Assembly (NCBI GenBank): GCA_036429605.1
Contig: JAVFKD010000015.1
Span: 186,001-250,000, forward strand
Reading direction: 5' to 3'
Source of the DNA: Cladobotryum mycophilum
Lineage: Eukaryota; Ascomycota; Sordariomycetes; Hypocreales; Hypocreaceae
Length of the DNA stretch: 64,000 nt
This document shows positions 23,843 through 35,336 of this stretch, piece after piece (position 1 is the first letter of the stretch; each line of letters starts with the position of its first letter). Position numbers and translations under genes: made by a program. Below the pieces are notes generated by a model. The model was not told the origin of the DNA and searched no databases. It was given only the letters and a program-made list of their open reading frames with translations.

Positions 23843-24346
23843 ACAGATTTCCCAAAGCAAACAAACTTATACCCTGGCTTCCATGGTACGATGACTGGAC
23901 TTCTGTCATATCTGCTGTTTTGCGCCACTTTGCTTGACCAGGATTCTTCTCCAGGAGGATACAGACATACAGTGGCCGAGGTCTCATTAACCTCAACAAC
24001 AATTGCAACAATGTTATCGGCAGGAATACATTGCGCACAATCACCGTAGGTTTTCCAAACTAGCGCTAAGCATCTCTTTGTTGTCTGCACAAATTTTAGC
24101 AGTCGCCTGAAGGAAATTTAGGTCTATCATTACCATTTGCTCACATAACCGAATAACATCGGCATCATTATGACCCTCAACCTGTATATCTTGCATTTGA
24201 TATACTAGTCTAAGGCTACGATAGAGTAGTAAAGCTGCGGCCTTCCCAAATGTTTTATTTGACGTTGGTAAAAGATAGGTCATGAGAAAGCGGTCAAGCA
24301 GCCCAAGATTAGACAGGTGACACTGTGTTAACCGGAGTAATGGCAA
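23806..24346 (-). CDS. unknown protein in two overlapping frames
   Basis: ATG at 24346 opens a helical segment (LLYRSLRLVYQMQDIQVEG) that stops at 24041. A second frame, entered near 24055-24090, continues to 23806 with NIVAIVVEVNETSATVCLYP and a KPGYKFVCFG block. The join needs a +1 step, the opposite direction to the other breaks in this window, so either an unrecognised intron or two separate genes are possible. Function unknown. It is convergent with the preceding gene. Confidence 0.4.
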
Positions 24347-25736
24347 ATTATCGGATTTGAAATGCGGGGTACATGGAATGGGGTGATATCCTGGCCCATC
24401 CTTTTATCTGGGTATAAGCCGAGTCCTGGCTGATAGTCTGTCCTGCACCTGTCTTAACCAACATGATTCACTGGGATTATGGTCTTGTAGCGTCCCAACT
24501 CTGTCTACCCATGTCCACATCAGGTATGCCTCTCATCTGTCCACTGATCTCCATTAACTTGATGTCCTGTCCATACCTACTGTTCCATTTATGTACCACG
24601 CCAGCACCTCGCTCTCATCTCCCCTCGCTCACTCAAGTTCATCCCCTAGTTCCATGGTACCGATGCTGTTTGTGTATTCTCACAGGTTAGCTGTTCACGC
24701 TTGTGTTCAACTCCTGCTTCTGATCCATTTCCCCAATTCTTCTGGCTGCTTCGCTGATACTCTCATGGAGTTCTTCACACCCCAGTTTTTTGCAGGTATC
24801 TCGTTTGTGATGTATGAAATCGTATATCGCGGAGCACTAGCTCTTTAAGTCGATCGTTCGCGGGTGCCTCGAGGCGCCTCAAGACGCCTCAAAACGGTGG
24901 AGTCGCGAGAAATTTATATTTCTTCAAATCGTGTAATGCAGTGGTGTCATTCTGCTCAATAGACAAATATGGTTTAACTCTGTATAATGATAATTGAAAT
25001 TGATGAAGCTTTGAACTGAGGGCGGGAGTTGGACGTTCGGTGAGCAGTAAAGTGGCGGTTGCGGTGGAGTGCCTGCAATACGGTGAGGAAGCGTGATATT
25101 GTCAGGGTGGGAACCTTGTTCATAAGAAAATCGATATGTAGAGGGCTATAATTCGAGTCCGCTGCTGAAACATTATTCAACTAACGTGCGGCGGGTAGAT
25201 TTCTACTCCGTCTGTTAGGAGGATTCCACCCAACCGACGGGCGTCAGCGGCACGGGAGGCTCCAAGGTCAAAGCATCCTGCGTTAACGGATAGCCAGAAC
25301 GCCCACCGATAGAAGAACAGGACCAGATTGGGGTGTCGCCGCCGCGCAACCCTTAATACTACCTTTTCTAAGGGTAGGGAATCGCTAGATAAGGAGGCTA
25401 GGGAAAATTTCGTAAAGGTTTCAGAATCCTCCACGGCTGCTTTCGCCGTGATCTATCCTTGTTATTGGATGTGTGTGTTTTGTAATAGTTATAGGTCAGT
25501 CATTGTTTGATGACCAAATATTGCCTTTTAAACAACTCGGGGCCTGAAGTGGCCAGAAGTGGCCGAGAGTCGAAGGTCAAATACAGCTCGATCATGAAGC
25601 AATCTCCATTTCTATCGATCCATAGCTCAGTCATATACACAGCTGGACTGTCTATTTAAACACATACAATATAGACATCGCGGTACGAATTCAAAACACA
25701 GCCGAGACAAACAACGCCTATCTCCTCCAGTACATC
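24347..25736. other. intergenic
   Basis: No gene I can support. Short frames at 24463-24848 are Ser/Leu/Pro-rich and look non-coding. GCGCCTCAAGACGCCTCAA at about 24872 is a small local repeat. A TATTTAAAC box near 25652 precedes the small gene at 25737. Confidence 0.4.
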
Positions 25737-25981
25737 ATGGAAGGTTCTGCGGAAATGCCACACATCACAGCAGGCCAGGACCAAATTCAACTCGAAACGC
25801 ACCATATCGACAAACCTCTACTAGATCCCACAGAGCACCGTCGCTTCTACCGATTTTCGAATCATCTATGGAACCTCTCGATAGAAATGTAGTGGAGGAG
25901 TGGGCGGCAAGCTTGTCCCCCACTAACACTACCCCGAAGGAAAGGGGGATGAAGGAATACGGCATACATCTCACAACCTAA
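25737..25981 (+). CDS. possible small protein (about 80 residues), one-base break
   Basis: A TATTTAAAC box, an A/C-rich leader and ATG at 25737 open a 51-codon frame ending in the motif HRRFYRFSNHLWNL. Reading one more A in the A3 run at 25885-25887 carries it on as ENVVEEWAASLSPTNTTPK to a stop at 25981. The promoter features are the main support. No family recognised; it may be a gene fragment. Confidence 0.35.
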
Positions 25982-26200
25982 ACATTTAGTCATGACTTAT
26001 ACCCTAGATCGGATAAATCTCGGACTGATAAACTAATCAGAAAAAGCGATCACCACAACACCAGTGATCACCGTGCATTCCATTTATATATAAACCACGA
26101 TCATTACCATCAAGATAGACAGATAGCCAGTCGTTAATACAATTGTTCACCATCAGCACCTGATAACTGAACTGTGACACTTTACCTCATTTGCTCAATA

Positions 26201-26215
26201 TCGCCCTGATCCACT
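26201..26215. repeat. LINE target-site duplication, 3' side
   Basis: TCGCCCTGATCCACT, identical to 32165-32179, directly abutting the (TTTG)n tail of the LINE. Confidence 0.95.
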
Positions 26216-26644
26216 TTGTTTGTTTGTTTGTTTGTTTTACTATTTAACGTCCGTATAAGGCAATACTGCCCAACCCCTGCTGGGGCAAAGGACGTGCTAT
26301 GCTAGAAGCTAAGTAGATGATTATATACAACCGCTATCGCCTCCATATAGCAAATCTTCGGCTTGTTTAGCCCTGGGGTTTTATACGATTAGGGCTCGTC
26401 AGCGAGCGCCCAACCTGCGGGTGTAAGTCCGCTTAGTCTATTAGTTAATGGTACTATTAGACCATAGCCTCTTAAAAAGCAGAGCTAGAGCTTTGTGGAA
26501 GCTTAAAAGATATAAAAGTATAAAAGTATAAAAGATAGAAAGGTTAATTGTGATCTAGGATGACTAGTTTTAAGGGTAGATCTTTTAGAAGAAGCCTGTC
26601 TCGTTTACTAGCTTTATAAATCGTTCAAAGTCAGGCCCTAGGTA

Positions 26645-29172
26645 CTAGGCAATTATCACTAATGGCATTAGTCTAAGTTTTATCCGATGCTTCGGATTAA
26701 CCTTTCTGCAGTAGAATATGTGGTTTAAGGTCTTGTTCCTGCCGCATGAGCAGGTCCGTGTAGCAGTGCTGCCTGGGTATTTATGTGTGTAATAGTCAGC
26801 GAAGTCGCCGTGGCCTGATCGGGCCGCTATTAGCCGATGTAGGTTGTTACGGGTTAGCGATAGCTCTAGGGGTTCCCGGAGGGTCACCTGCAGTTGCAGT
26901 CGTTGGTAGGAGGCTGGGGCCTCCTTTTTCCACTATTGTTGGAAGGCCGTCAAGGGTTTTCGGCGTGCTATCCTGCGAGCTGCCGCCAGTGTTATGGTAT
27001 TATTGTTGTTAGGCAGACTGGCGCCTAATTTAGCTTGCTCGTCTGCCATCTCGTTGCCCGGGATTCCTATATGACCAGGACACTAACGGAGTGATGCTCT
27101 TAGTTCTGTAGCGAGCTCCTGGAAGGCTAAGGCCTCGGCTTGCGAGGAGTCTGATGGGGTGCCCATAAGGCTCGTAAGTGCAGCTGTGCTGTCTATGCAG
27201 ACTGTTATCTTTTCTCCGTTTTGGATCTGCGCGGCGGCTCGTAGCCCTTCTAATGCTCCTCGAATCTCTCCGTCGTAGACCTCTACTAGGCCAAGCCTCC
27301 CGTGCCCGCTTTACAGCAGCTGGCTATCCCGGAGGATAACAAAGCCCCAGCCCGTAGCGCTATCCTGAAGCTAGGAGCCATTAGAGTATATGATCAGGTA
27401 GTCTCGTGCCTCGCTTACCTACTGATTAAGTAGCTCTATAGCTTTCTCTTTGCTAGGAAAAGGGTCTGTAATTGTTTTTGTGTCTTTTAGTAGTAGTCGT
27501 GGTCTGGGGCATTTTGCATCGATAAGAGCGGCGGTTCTTTCTAGCCTGCTAGGTGATTTGCGAGGTTTAGAAGCATAGCCTTGCAGTACCTACTGCGGTT
27601 TAATGCAGCTTAGCTAGGATTCTCTCGAGGGATTGGTCTTTTGTAAGCGTTGTGCTAGCGGGTGCCGGTGGTCTAGCCGTAAAAGCCGCGTTGCAAAGCG
27701 GAAGCGTCGTGCTTTAATAAGCTAGTCGATTGGTAGAATCCCGCTCTCTCGGTATAGAACAGGTAAGGGAGTTGAGTCCTAGGTAGGAAGTATTGCACGT
27801 ATACCTTTTAGTAATGGTCGGGATAGTCTTTTATGGAGATATAGTATCCTAGAGTTAACAATCACTTTTTTGAACTGCCTGTAGACTGATGGCCTTATAA
27901 GACCAGGGTACCACGCCTTAATGCCATACAGTAAGATAGGCTCGATGTAGCCAAGCACCGCCCTTCTTATTGCTTTCGGGAGAGGGCCTTGTTGTGTGTT
28001 AGTGAGACTGCGTAGGTGATGTGCTAGTGTTAGAGCCTTGGTCGCCTATTTGTCTATATAGGCTCGAAAGCAGAGAGAAGAGTTAAACCAGATCCCGAGC
28101 CAGCGCATGGCCGGCTCCGGCTGTTTCTCTATCGTGCCCTGTAGCACGGGCGGGGCCTCTTGGATCTATTTCTTATGACGCGCGAAGTGCATTACCTCCG
28201 TTTTATCTGGGTCGAAAGAGATAGCGTTCTTAGTGCCCTATTGGGACAGCTCAGCCACATCTGCATTAGCCAGCGATACTGTTTCCTCTATAGTATTCCC
28301 TATCCGTAGTATCGCTATGTTATCTACGTATCCAAACCTACCTGACCTATTGCCGAGCAGGTATATCGGCTGCGTATATAGCAAGAATAGAATAGGGGAG
28401 ATAGGCGAGCCTTGTAATAGTCCATATTGTAGGGGGAGTTTTCTATAGTTGTGTCTTGCAGTCGTACATTAGCTTAACGTCCGGTCATAAATGATTCCAC
28501 CCATCGCACTAGCGTAGTTGGCCAGCCCTGTTCCCTTAGGCGGAGCAGGAGCCTATTGCACAGCACCGTATCAAAGACACCCTGGACGTCTATAGTAACT
28601 AGCGTTATTACCTTTCCTTCTATAAGAGCCTGATCGATATTGTGTATAAGTGCCGCGGCCAGGTCAACGGCTAACCTCTTTGGTAGTGCGCCTGCTTGCT
28701 TTAGGTCGAGGACCTTGTGTTACACTGATGTCCAGGCCATCCGTTTTGCGATCAGACGTTCAAGCCCTTTGCTAAGGCACGATAATAGTGAGATGGGGCG
28801 CTAGGCTCTGGGTTTTGTGAGATCACGTTTCCCTGGCTTAGGGATCATAACCACCTCCGCACTCTTGAAGATCTACGGATGATATCCTACAGCAAGGCAG
28901 CCGGTATAAAGACGGTAGATGTGAGTACCGAGGTGGTCCTAAGAAAACTGCAGTAGCTGTACTATGACGCCGTCGGCCCCGGGAGCTGTATTCCCCGTGT
29001 GCAGGGCTGCGTACCTAGTCTGCTCCGGGGTCACTGTAAGGGAAAAGGGGAGAGGAGTTGTGGGGGTTAGGGGGGCCCAGGGCTGAGAGATGTCGTCCCC
29101 GGCAGCTCTGCGTTCCAGCGTGGCCTTTCGCAGAGCCAGGGCCTTATCCCGTTGGGTCTCGTAGACTATCCC
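26645..29172 (-). pseudogene. LINE ORF2, reverse transcriptase, RNase H and C-terminal zinc motif, degraded
   Basis: One frame is readable for 2.5 kb: MIPKPGKRDLTKP, RPISLLSCLSKGLERLI, FDTVLCNRLLLRLREQGW, LSPILFLLYI, the YVDD box now YVDN near 28315, RNase H with IYSNGS (normally D) and CIDSTAALTSL, PGHIGIPGNEMADEQAK, and a final CSCGRNKTLNHIFYC block at 26700-26760. I count well over ten in-frame stops, and those whose ancestor is clear are TGG to TAG or CAR to TAR, all RIP-type. YVDN and SNGS also come from G-to-A changes and destroy catalytic aspartates. This copy cannot move by itself. Confidence 0.9.
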
Positions 29173-30314
29173 CCCACCTGTAGAGGAGGGGTTTGAAAGG
29201 GTGACGTTCGTTGGGCCCAGCGGGCTAGCTTATAGATCCCTGCGCCGTCTTTGACTTCGTCAATAATAGTCCGCCAAAACTGGCGCTTAGTTCTTCGCAC
29301 AGTTTTTTGTAGGGCTTTCCTGGCTTCTTGGATAGCTCGGCAGAAGCCTAGAGGGAAGCGGCGACGGGTCTGCCGATATTTAAGGGCAGCTTCCGCGCAT
29401 TCCTCCGTCCACCACGGTGCGGCTCGTTGCGTTTGCCTTGGTGGGGTTCCTGCTGTTTCTAGCGAGATTTGAATGAGCTCTATGATTGCTGTCGCTAGAG
29501 AGTCTAGGTCATCCGTGTTGGTTGTCTGTGTGGGCAGGTCCCGCGCCCCTTCCTGGATCAGGGAGAGAAATCTCTGGGTCTCCTTGGAGGTGCGCAGTCG
29601 GGCTCTCTTCCGTGGCCTTGACTGGAGTCGTATCTCCGGTATGGTGATGGTGATGGGGTAGTGGTCAGCGCTGGTCAGTAAGTGCTCCTCGACGGCTGCT
29701 TCCGCGAGGGGGATGTTGGTAAAGGCAAGGTCAATGGTGGTGTTCCGCGGGTTCGTGGGTGCCGCCGGGACTAGCTGCGCGAGCTCAGTTTCTTCCGCCC
29801 AGTCTGCTATACGGCCGCCTTGGTGCTCGGCGTTGGCTCCTGGCTCCCAGCTGCAGTGACGGGCATTAAAGTCCCCTGCTATCAGGCATCGGTCAGGGAT
29901 CGGCCATGTGAGGATGGCTTCGAGTGTTTCAGGGACATCTGGGTCCCTATAAATATTTACTATAGTAATATCGCTGGTCTTGATCCAGAGTATATCCCTT
30001 GTGGCTACAGGGCGGGTCTGGTCAGCGTCAAGCTCAAGATTGCGCCGAATGTAGGTCATAACCCTTGGTCGGTCTCTGGTTCCCTCCCAGCTGTTCACAG
30101 GTGAGTATGTGCGGTACCCTGGGTGGGTTTTTGTCATGCTGTCGCCTTTTAGGCTTACCCAGGGTTCTTGCATCAGGATGATATCAAATTCTTCGGTGTC
30201 AGCCAGGGCGAGGGCGGTGTCATGGGCAGGTCCGATCTTGCCCACGTTGGCCTGGAAGATTCGCAGGGTTTTTGTTCGGGCAAGGTCTTTATTAGAGCTA
30301 TTAGGGCGTGTCAT
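29166..30314 (-). CDS. LINE ORF2, apurinic-type endonuclease part
   Basis: The first 382 residues of ORF2: FQANVGKIG, LMQEPW (catalytic Glu), CLIAGDFNARH (Asp and Asn) and SADHYPITITI (Asp-His) are the exonuclease/endonuclease/phosphatase motifs in the right order. It nicks target DNA to prime reverse transcription. The frame ends in a G6 run (C6 at 29170-29175 on the plus strand); one more base continues it into GGIVYETQRDKALALRK and on into the reverse transcriptase, so this end is probably artificial. Confidence 0.9.
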   Translation of the reverse strand: MTRPNSSNKDLARTKTLRIFQANVGKIGPAHDTALALADTEEFDIILMQEPWVSLKGDSMTKTHPGYRTYSPVNSWEGTRDRPRVMTYIRRNLELDADQTRPVATRDILWIKTSDITIVNIYRDPDVPETLEAILTWPIPDRCLIAGDFNARHCSWEPGANAEHQGGRIADWAEETELAQLVPAAPTNPRNTTIDLAFTNIPLAEAAVEEHLLTSADHYPITITIPEIRLQSRPRKRARLRTSKETQRFLSLIQEGARDLPTQTTNTDDLDSLATAIIELIQISLETAGTPPRQTQRAAPWWTEECAEAALKYRQTRRRFPLGFCRAIQEARKALQKTVRRTKRQFWRTIIDEVKDGAGIYKLARWAQRTSPFQTPPLQVGG

Positions 30315-32047
30315 AGATTGGTGATTGAGTTGTGGCGGGACCTTTTTCTTGGTTTCTGGAAAGGCTCCAGCTGTGTTGTTGGTCTGTTGATCCTGTTCCT
30401 TAGCATGGTAGCAGTCTGTGAGCGAGTACGGGAGACGACTAGCGAGGCTGCCGGCGCTTCCGTTGACAGGCTTGTTGCAGAGCCAGGTCCTGGAGGAGTT
30501 ATTGGGTTGGTAGGTTCTTCTTCTTCGGGACCTTCGGGGGGCTGTGGGGATAAGGGCTCAGCATCAATTGTTATCGGGTCGTTGTCCCGTTCTTCCCCTG
30601 CTGGTCTCTCCTTCTCATTGGCTAGGTGTGGCGAGAATCGAGCCTCTGTGAACTGTGTCCTGTCTTCGTTTGGGGCAGTTGTGTGCTCCGGATTGCGCTG
30701 TCGGTATCGTTGCGCTCCTGTAGTGCGCGCTGTCTTTCTTTGATGCTGTGTAGGTCTTTGAATAGCGCCCCTTGCCTTATAAGGTTTCATAGAGCAGTCC
30801 TTGTGGTTTGGAGGGGCAGGTTCTAAGCAGTTAGGGCACTGCTCAGGCCGTTGGCAGGTCTCGAAGTCGTGATCTGTTTTACCACAGCGGTTGCAGCGTT
30901 GCTTTCGGCTACAGTGGCGCCAGGAATGGTAATCCCAGCACCACACACACTGTTCCGGGAGCTTGGATTTCTCAAGGTAACGGGCCATTCGGCTGCTCCC
31001 GAATAAACGCCAGCGCTTGGTGATGGGTGTGGGGAAAGAGACTATCATTTTCTGAGTGGGCGCATGAGGTTCGTTCTTACGCGTAGGGCGGAAGCTCACA
31101 GGCGCGGTGCCTGTTTGCGTGATCACTTCTTCGCGAAAGCACTCATTAAAGTCTACTGGCCTCCCATCCCAGGTTGGGATAGTGCGAGGGCATTCTTCTA
31201 CTATGTAGTTATACCATATTTGTCTTGTTTCTGCGTGTAGGGCACCTAGCAGCCTAATCCACTCTTCTTTGCGTTCTAATACTTCTCTCTGAACACCCTG
31301 GTCGGCTGTATGGATTGCCCATCCGGTTGCTGTTTGTGTTGCCTTTGGGATTCTTGAGATAGGCATGCTGAGTGCTTTGGAAATTACGTCTCGGATCGCG
31401 GCAGGCTCCTTCTGCCATGCAGGAGATTGTTTTTCTAGTCTGACTAGGATCCTAAGATCGGGGTGGACTGTTTCTTTGGTCCCTGGGGGATGCTTTGTAT
31501 GAGCCTGTGGTTTCTGTGGTGCTGTTGGACCAGGGCCCTGTGTGTTATGTAGTACCGACGCGTATGTGGTTGTGTTTCCTTTGGGAGGTTCTTTTGGGTT
31601 AAGGGCTGATATGCAGGCTGATTTAAAGGCATTTGTAAGAGCTGTTGCAATCTTTCTTGCGTGATCGGTGGTGAATTGCTTTGCTATCGCGTCGAACGCG
31701 GTACTGAACGCGTTTAGGACCTTATGTTCTTCGGCATACATAGCTGCTCGTTCGTCCAGTACTTGCTGGGTATAGTCGTGTACAGCGGGTACGGCTGGTG
31801 CTGTTGCGTCTTGGGTAGGAATCCTTTCATTGGTAGGGTTGGCAGTTAAGTGGAAAGGTGAACTGGAGGGCGGTGGATTGGTGGTTCTTTGTTGCGGCAG
31901 TGGCTGAGGTGTGCTGGGTAGGTGAGGGTATTGGTTATGAGGCAGTGCTTCTCGCGCGCGTTGTTGCAAGTCAGTCGGCGTAATCTCTCCCAGTTCGAAT
32001 GGGAATTGGCTCGCTTGGATAGTCGGCGCTGCAGGCGTGGACGCCAT
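30311..32047 (-). CDS. LINE ORF1, gag-like nucleic-acid-binding protein
   Basis: 578 residues without interruption. The N-terminal half is Pro/Gln-rich with a helical segment. A cysteine/histidine cluster follows: CVWCWDYHSWRHC, CNRCGKTDHDFETC and CPNCLEPAPPNHKDC, three zinc-knuckle-like motifs as in Tad/I-clade ORF1 proteins. The C-terminus is basic and polar. It is expected to coat element RNA. Its stop overlaps the ORF2 start as ATGA at 30311-30314, which suggests reinitiation-type coupling. Confidence 0.9.
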   Translation of the reverse strand: MASTPAAPTIQASQFPFELGEITPTDLQQRAREALPHNQYPHLPSTPQPLPQQRTTNPPPSSSPFHLTANPTNERIPTQDATAPAVPAVHDYTQQVLDERAAMYAEEHKVLNAFSTAFDAIAKQFTTDHARKIATALTNAFKSACISALNPKEPPKGNTTTYASVLHNTQGPGPTAPQKPQAHTKHPPGTKETVHPDLRILVRLEKQSPAWQKEPAAIRDVISKALSMPISRIPKATQTATGWAIHTADQGVQREVLERKEEWIRLLGALHAETRQIWYNYIVEECPRTIPTWDGRPVDFNECFREEVITQTGTAPVSFRPTRKNEPHAPTQKMIVSFPTPITKRWRLFGSSRMARYLEKSKLPEQCVWCWDYHSWRHCSRKQRCNRCGKTDHDFETCQRPEQCPNCLEPAPPNHKDCSMKPYKARGAIQRPTQHQRKTARTTGAQRYRQRNPEHTTAPNEDRTQFTEARFSPHLANEKERPAGEERDNDPITIDAEPLSPQPPEGPEEEEPTNPITPPGPGSATSLSTEAPAASLVVSRTRSQTATMLRNRINRPTTQLEPFQKPRKRSRHNSITNL

Positions 32048-32164
32048 GCTGCCGACGCAGCTTAGTATTTGGTGTTTTACCCCTAGTTGTTAAGGATTTG
32101 TATGAAATTTGCATATGTTCCCTTAACAGCTGGTGCCAAGAAATTGATATGTCAAAGGGAGGTG

Positions 32165-32179
32165 TCGCCCTGATCCACT
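32165..32179. repeat. LINE target-site duplication, 5' side
   Basis: TCGCCCTGATCCACT, matching 26201-26215. Confidence 0.95.
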
Positions 32180-32194
32180 GCCAACAACAAACCA

Positions 32195-32232
32195 CGATCT
32201 AGGTTATCCTTGTTGGGAAACGCCTGGAACGT
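32195..32232 (+). repeat. 38-bp inverted repeat, left arm
   Basis: Pairs with the right arm at 35337-35374 (35 of 38 positions, the three differences all transitions). It starts 15 bases right of the LINE target duplication, so the LINE landed just outside it. Confidence 0.7.
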
Positions 32233-33121
32233 CACAATACAAGCAGGCAGTCTTAAGAAAGAGGCGGCTTAATGGTTATGTTATGGAGGGCAATGCTTAA
32301 TGGAGTAGGCCTTAGATTGGGATAAGGGCTTGCTTGCGTTTGAGCACAATATAGAGTCAAAGTTTGGTAATATGAATATTATACATGGACGCTCCCAATC
32401 TGTTTAGTGTAGGGATCGGGGGCTCTTTGGCCTCACAGGAAATAAACTACATGCCACAAGGATCATAAACGTTGGCTCGAGCACAAGCCCCATAAAGAAA
32501 TACTGATTGGAGGGACCTGCAGCTCTTAAGAAAAACCTGTTAACGGATTCGCTCAACGCATATACTAGTGTTTGCGGAGAGGTATCTTGACCTTGGATTA
32601 TATTCGGATTGATATGATACAAGAAGTATAAGAACCTGATTAGCTGCATAAAGCTACATGGAAATACCGATCTAGCGTTGATAATCCTTGACATGTACTC
32701 CGTAGACCATACCCTGTATTGAGCAAGCCCACAGTCACGTGAATCACAGCTCAATGCGTCCTTCCTAATCATCTGTACACTGTGCCTTAGCTCAATACAA
32801 TCTATCGGCTATTCAGGCAACCAGGAATATGGAGCTTGGGCGGATGCCACCGTGACACTAGATACAGACCTCAGGGGTCAATTTGACGCCACATTCAGTC
32901 GGGGCATGGTTGTATGGAGTAGTGTATAGGCATAGGCAGAACATTGATAACTAGGGAGCAGCAGGGCAGGAGACTTTTCTCTTCCCCTTGCACTATATTT
33001 AACGTCATTCCCCCGTCCCCTACCGTTAGTTCACCATCCATTATCATCTTCGTTCTCAGATCTCAATCACCCAGATTCATCACCACATCAACCCTTTACG
33101 GAATTTTCTTTCGGCCCCACC
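32233..33121. other. intergenic upstream of the HNH gene
   Basis: No convincing gene. A 122-codon minus-strand frame at 32404-32772 has no recognisable motif. A CTATATTTAA box near 32992 and a CT-rich region precede the HNH start. Confidence 0.4.
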
Positions 33122-34410
33122 ATGGACACTTTCGACCACGGCCAAGATGTTCCCTCAGCTCCTCTCCACCGTCATCAGTCGTCCCTGGAGGGTATCATGG
33201 ATTTCTCTCGTGAGCAGCCTTTGACACCAGAGTTGCGTGCTCAAGCGAAGCATAGGTTCTATCTCATCGTCCAGCACTTTGAGGATTTATACAAGAACAA
33301 CAGTCAGTCGTACAATCAACCGCGACTCATCCAGTACACCTACGAATATGCACGCTCTGAGGAATCCCAAGACAACTTCCTCAGGGCTTTCTTTCAGGCT
33401 ATGGCCCTCTCCATCGATGGCGAGGAAGACTTGAACTTTGGCAACCTCTCATCACCATTTATTGGGTTTTCGGAGCATTTGTTCAACCATTTTTTCCTGC
33501 CTCGTAAGCTGAACATTGACTGCGCTATCAAGTCATGCATACTAATAATCTTTATAGTAAAGGCTTCTGGCACAAAGACTCCGCAACCCACACCGGCGTA
33601 TCACTCAGCAATCATGATAGCACAAGGGGGAGTATCGCCCGGCCTTGTTGGAACACCTGACCGACTGTCATCTCTGCGGGGAGATTGCCTTATCCGCGAC
33701 CGTCACAGATGCGTGATATCTCGCAAATTCGATCTCAAAGAAGCGAGAGCCCGTATGAGAGGAAATCCCAATAATGCTCATGACGACGATGGGAATGAGC
33801 TTGTCGCGAGAACAGATCTGTTTGCACTGCTAGAAGTTGCCCATATCATGCCCCACGCTTTGATGAAATCCGAAGAAGGATCTAAAGTGGTATGCCCGAC
33901 TTCTTTAACATCTATGGGCTTATCTCTAGCTAACATTCTTAGAATGACGTCAAAGCAGCGACGCTTGCGATCCTCAATATGTTTGATTGTGGTGTCGTTC
34001 ATCTTCTTGAAGGCCCGGGTATCGACCAGCCAAGCAATGCCATCAGCCTTACCCAGCATCTACATTTTCTCTTTGGAGAATTTGAGATATTCTTTGAACC
34101 TGTCCCAAACCAGCCACATACCTACCGAATTGAATCGTTCCTTGAGCAAGGTTTCATTGGAGATGCGACTCTCCCCACTACTCGGACATTGTACCTATCA
34201 GAGAACATGACAATCGACCCACCTTCACCTCGACTCCTCGCGCTCCACAGCGCCATTGCTCATATCCTACACCTTTCTGGTGCAGGAGATTATATCGGGA
34301 AACTGCTTCATGATATGAATGATATGGATGGGACGAGCATACGGGAGGATGGGTCTACCGAACTGGACCAGTTTGTGAGACTTCGATTGGGAAGCTCAGT
34401 GCGTACATAG
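33122..34410 (+). CDS. fungal HNH_2 endonuclease-domain protein, three exons
   Basis: Exons 33122-33503, 33558-33889 and 33943-34410, with introns of 54 nt (GTAAGC, ACTAAT, TAG) and 53 nt (GTATGC, GCTAAC, TAG). Together they give 393 residues in one frame. The HNH_2 core runs LIRDRHRCVISRKFD ... LFALLEVAHIMPHAL ... NMFDCGVVHLLEG, with the metal-binding His in EVAHIMPH. The C-terminal part (LYLSENMTIDPPSPRLLALH; AIAHILHLSGAGDYI) is the usual conserved tail of this fungal family. Unspliced reading of intron 1 is open and would hide it, but splicing gives FFLPLKASGTKTPQP, which fits the family. Many such genes occur next to transposons; function is unknown. Position between inverted repeats raises the question of cargo. 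Confidence 0.85.
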
Positions 34411-35336
34411 GGAAGACTATCCAGGCCCTGATATTTGACGTCCTTTTCCCATCTATATTTCTGCTTTGAACATTACCTATCTGTATCTCCATCTGGGCAA
34501 TGTTTAGCTATCAGGATGACATCCGGCAAGTCGAGCAACGCCTAGAAATCTAAATAAATGTCACAACAATACGATCGATATACAGCCATTCAAGGAATTT
34601 CTACTCATTCTCGTAATTGTGACTTCTTGATTCACATTGGGTGTAAGGACTAATATTGCCTTCCATCACCATAACGTCTAGGTATGACATCTACATACCC
34701 GAGAAGCTTTATCTTACGTTTTAACGAGCAATAAAATACAGGATGAACTTCGTAGTTATATTACATTCGGACACATAGGCGCTGTTTCGACAAAAAGGCC
34801 AAATCTTTCTTAGAAACTAGCTTCCATCTTGTTGCCGTAGTGTACCGCCTAATGGCATTGTTCCAGAAGGCAAGGTGCCCTTTGACAATATGTTTTGGGA
34901 CACGAGGCCAGCTCTAAGATTTTGGAATTTATGAAGTTGGAAGCATCAAAAACGGCTGCAACGACGATTAACCATCATACCTCCCTCTTGACATGCCAGG
35001 ATGAGCAAAAAGAGACTCATCGCGAGTACTTCTTTAGAGCTAAACGCATTAAGATTGGCGATTGCCTCGGCCCTAGGCAACCTTGACCTGGACAAACCGG
35101 TACGTGGACAGCTGCATTCGAAGTAGGCAAGATCTGAACACTAGAGAGTCGTTGCCCTGTAGTGGTCATCTGCCGCAGATTTGTCCGCGAGCTCACAGAA
35201 GGTACGGAAAGCTTGGAAGGTCCCGGTCCCGAGAATTCATCAGTAACTTTGCAACACGAGCAAGAGTACTAACATTACTGGCCGTGAGCACTACAGAGAG
35301 TAGCTTTGCTAGGCAATATACTCGGTTTGGAACGTA
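34411..35336. other. intergenic, right of the HNH gene
   Basis: No gene supported. The region ends at the right inverted-repeat arm, preceded by the small palindrome GGAACGTAACGTTCC at about 35329-35343, which overlaps it. Confidence 0.45.

Larger units (their letters stand above)
26216..32164 (-). mobile_element. full-length LINE retrotransposon (Tad-like clade)
   Basis: A 5949-bp minus-strand element bounded by a perfect 15-bp target duplication. On its own strand it begins at 32164, has a 5' leader of about 115 nt, a gag-like ORF1, an ORF2 with endonuclease, reverse transcriptase and RNase H, and ends in a short (AAAC)n tail (TTTG repeats at 26216-26235). Full length with both duplications intact means it entered by target-primed reverse transcription and was not 5'-truncated. 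The 3' half is heavily interrupted by stops; the 5' half is not. Confidence 0.95.

Noticed and set aside
24463..24848. overlapping Ser/Leu-rich plus-strand frames
   Set aside because: Low-complexity pyrimidine-rich DNA; no coherent start or domain.
30168..30743. 191-codon plus-strand frame
   Set aside because: Antisense shadow of LINE ORF1 and ORF2, low-complexity and without family motifs.
32404..32772. 122-codon minus-strand frame
   Set aside because: Hydrophobic but without a family motif, promoter or splice support.
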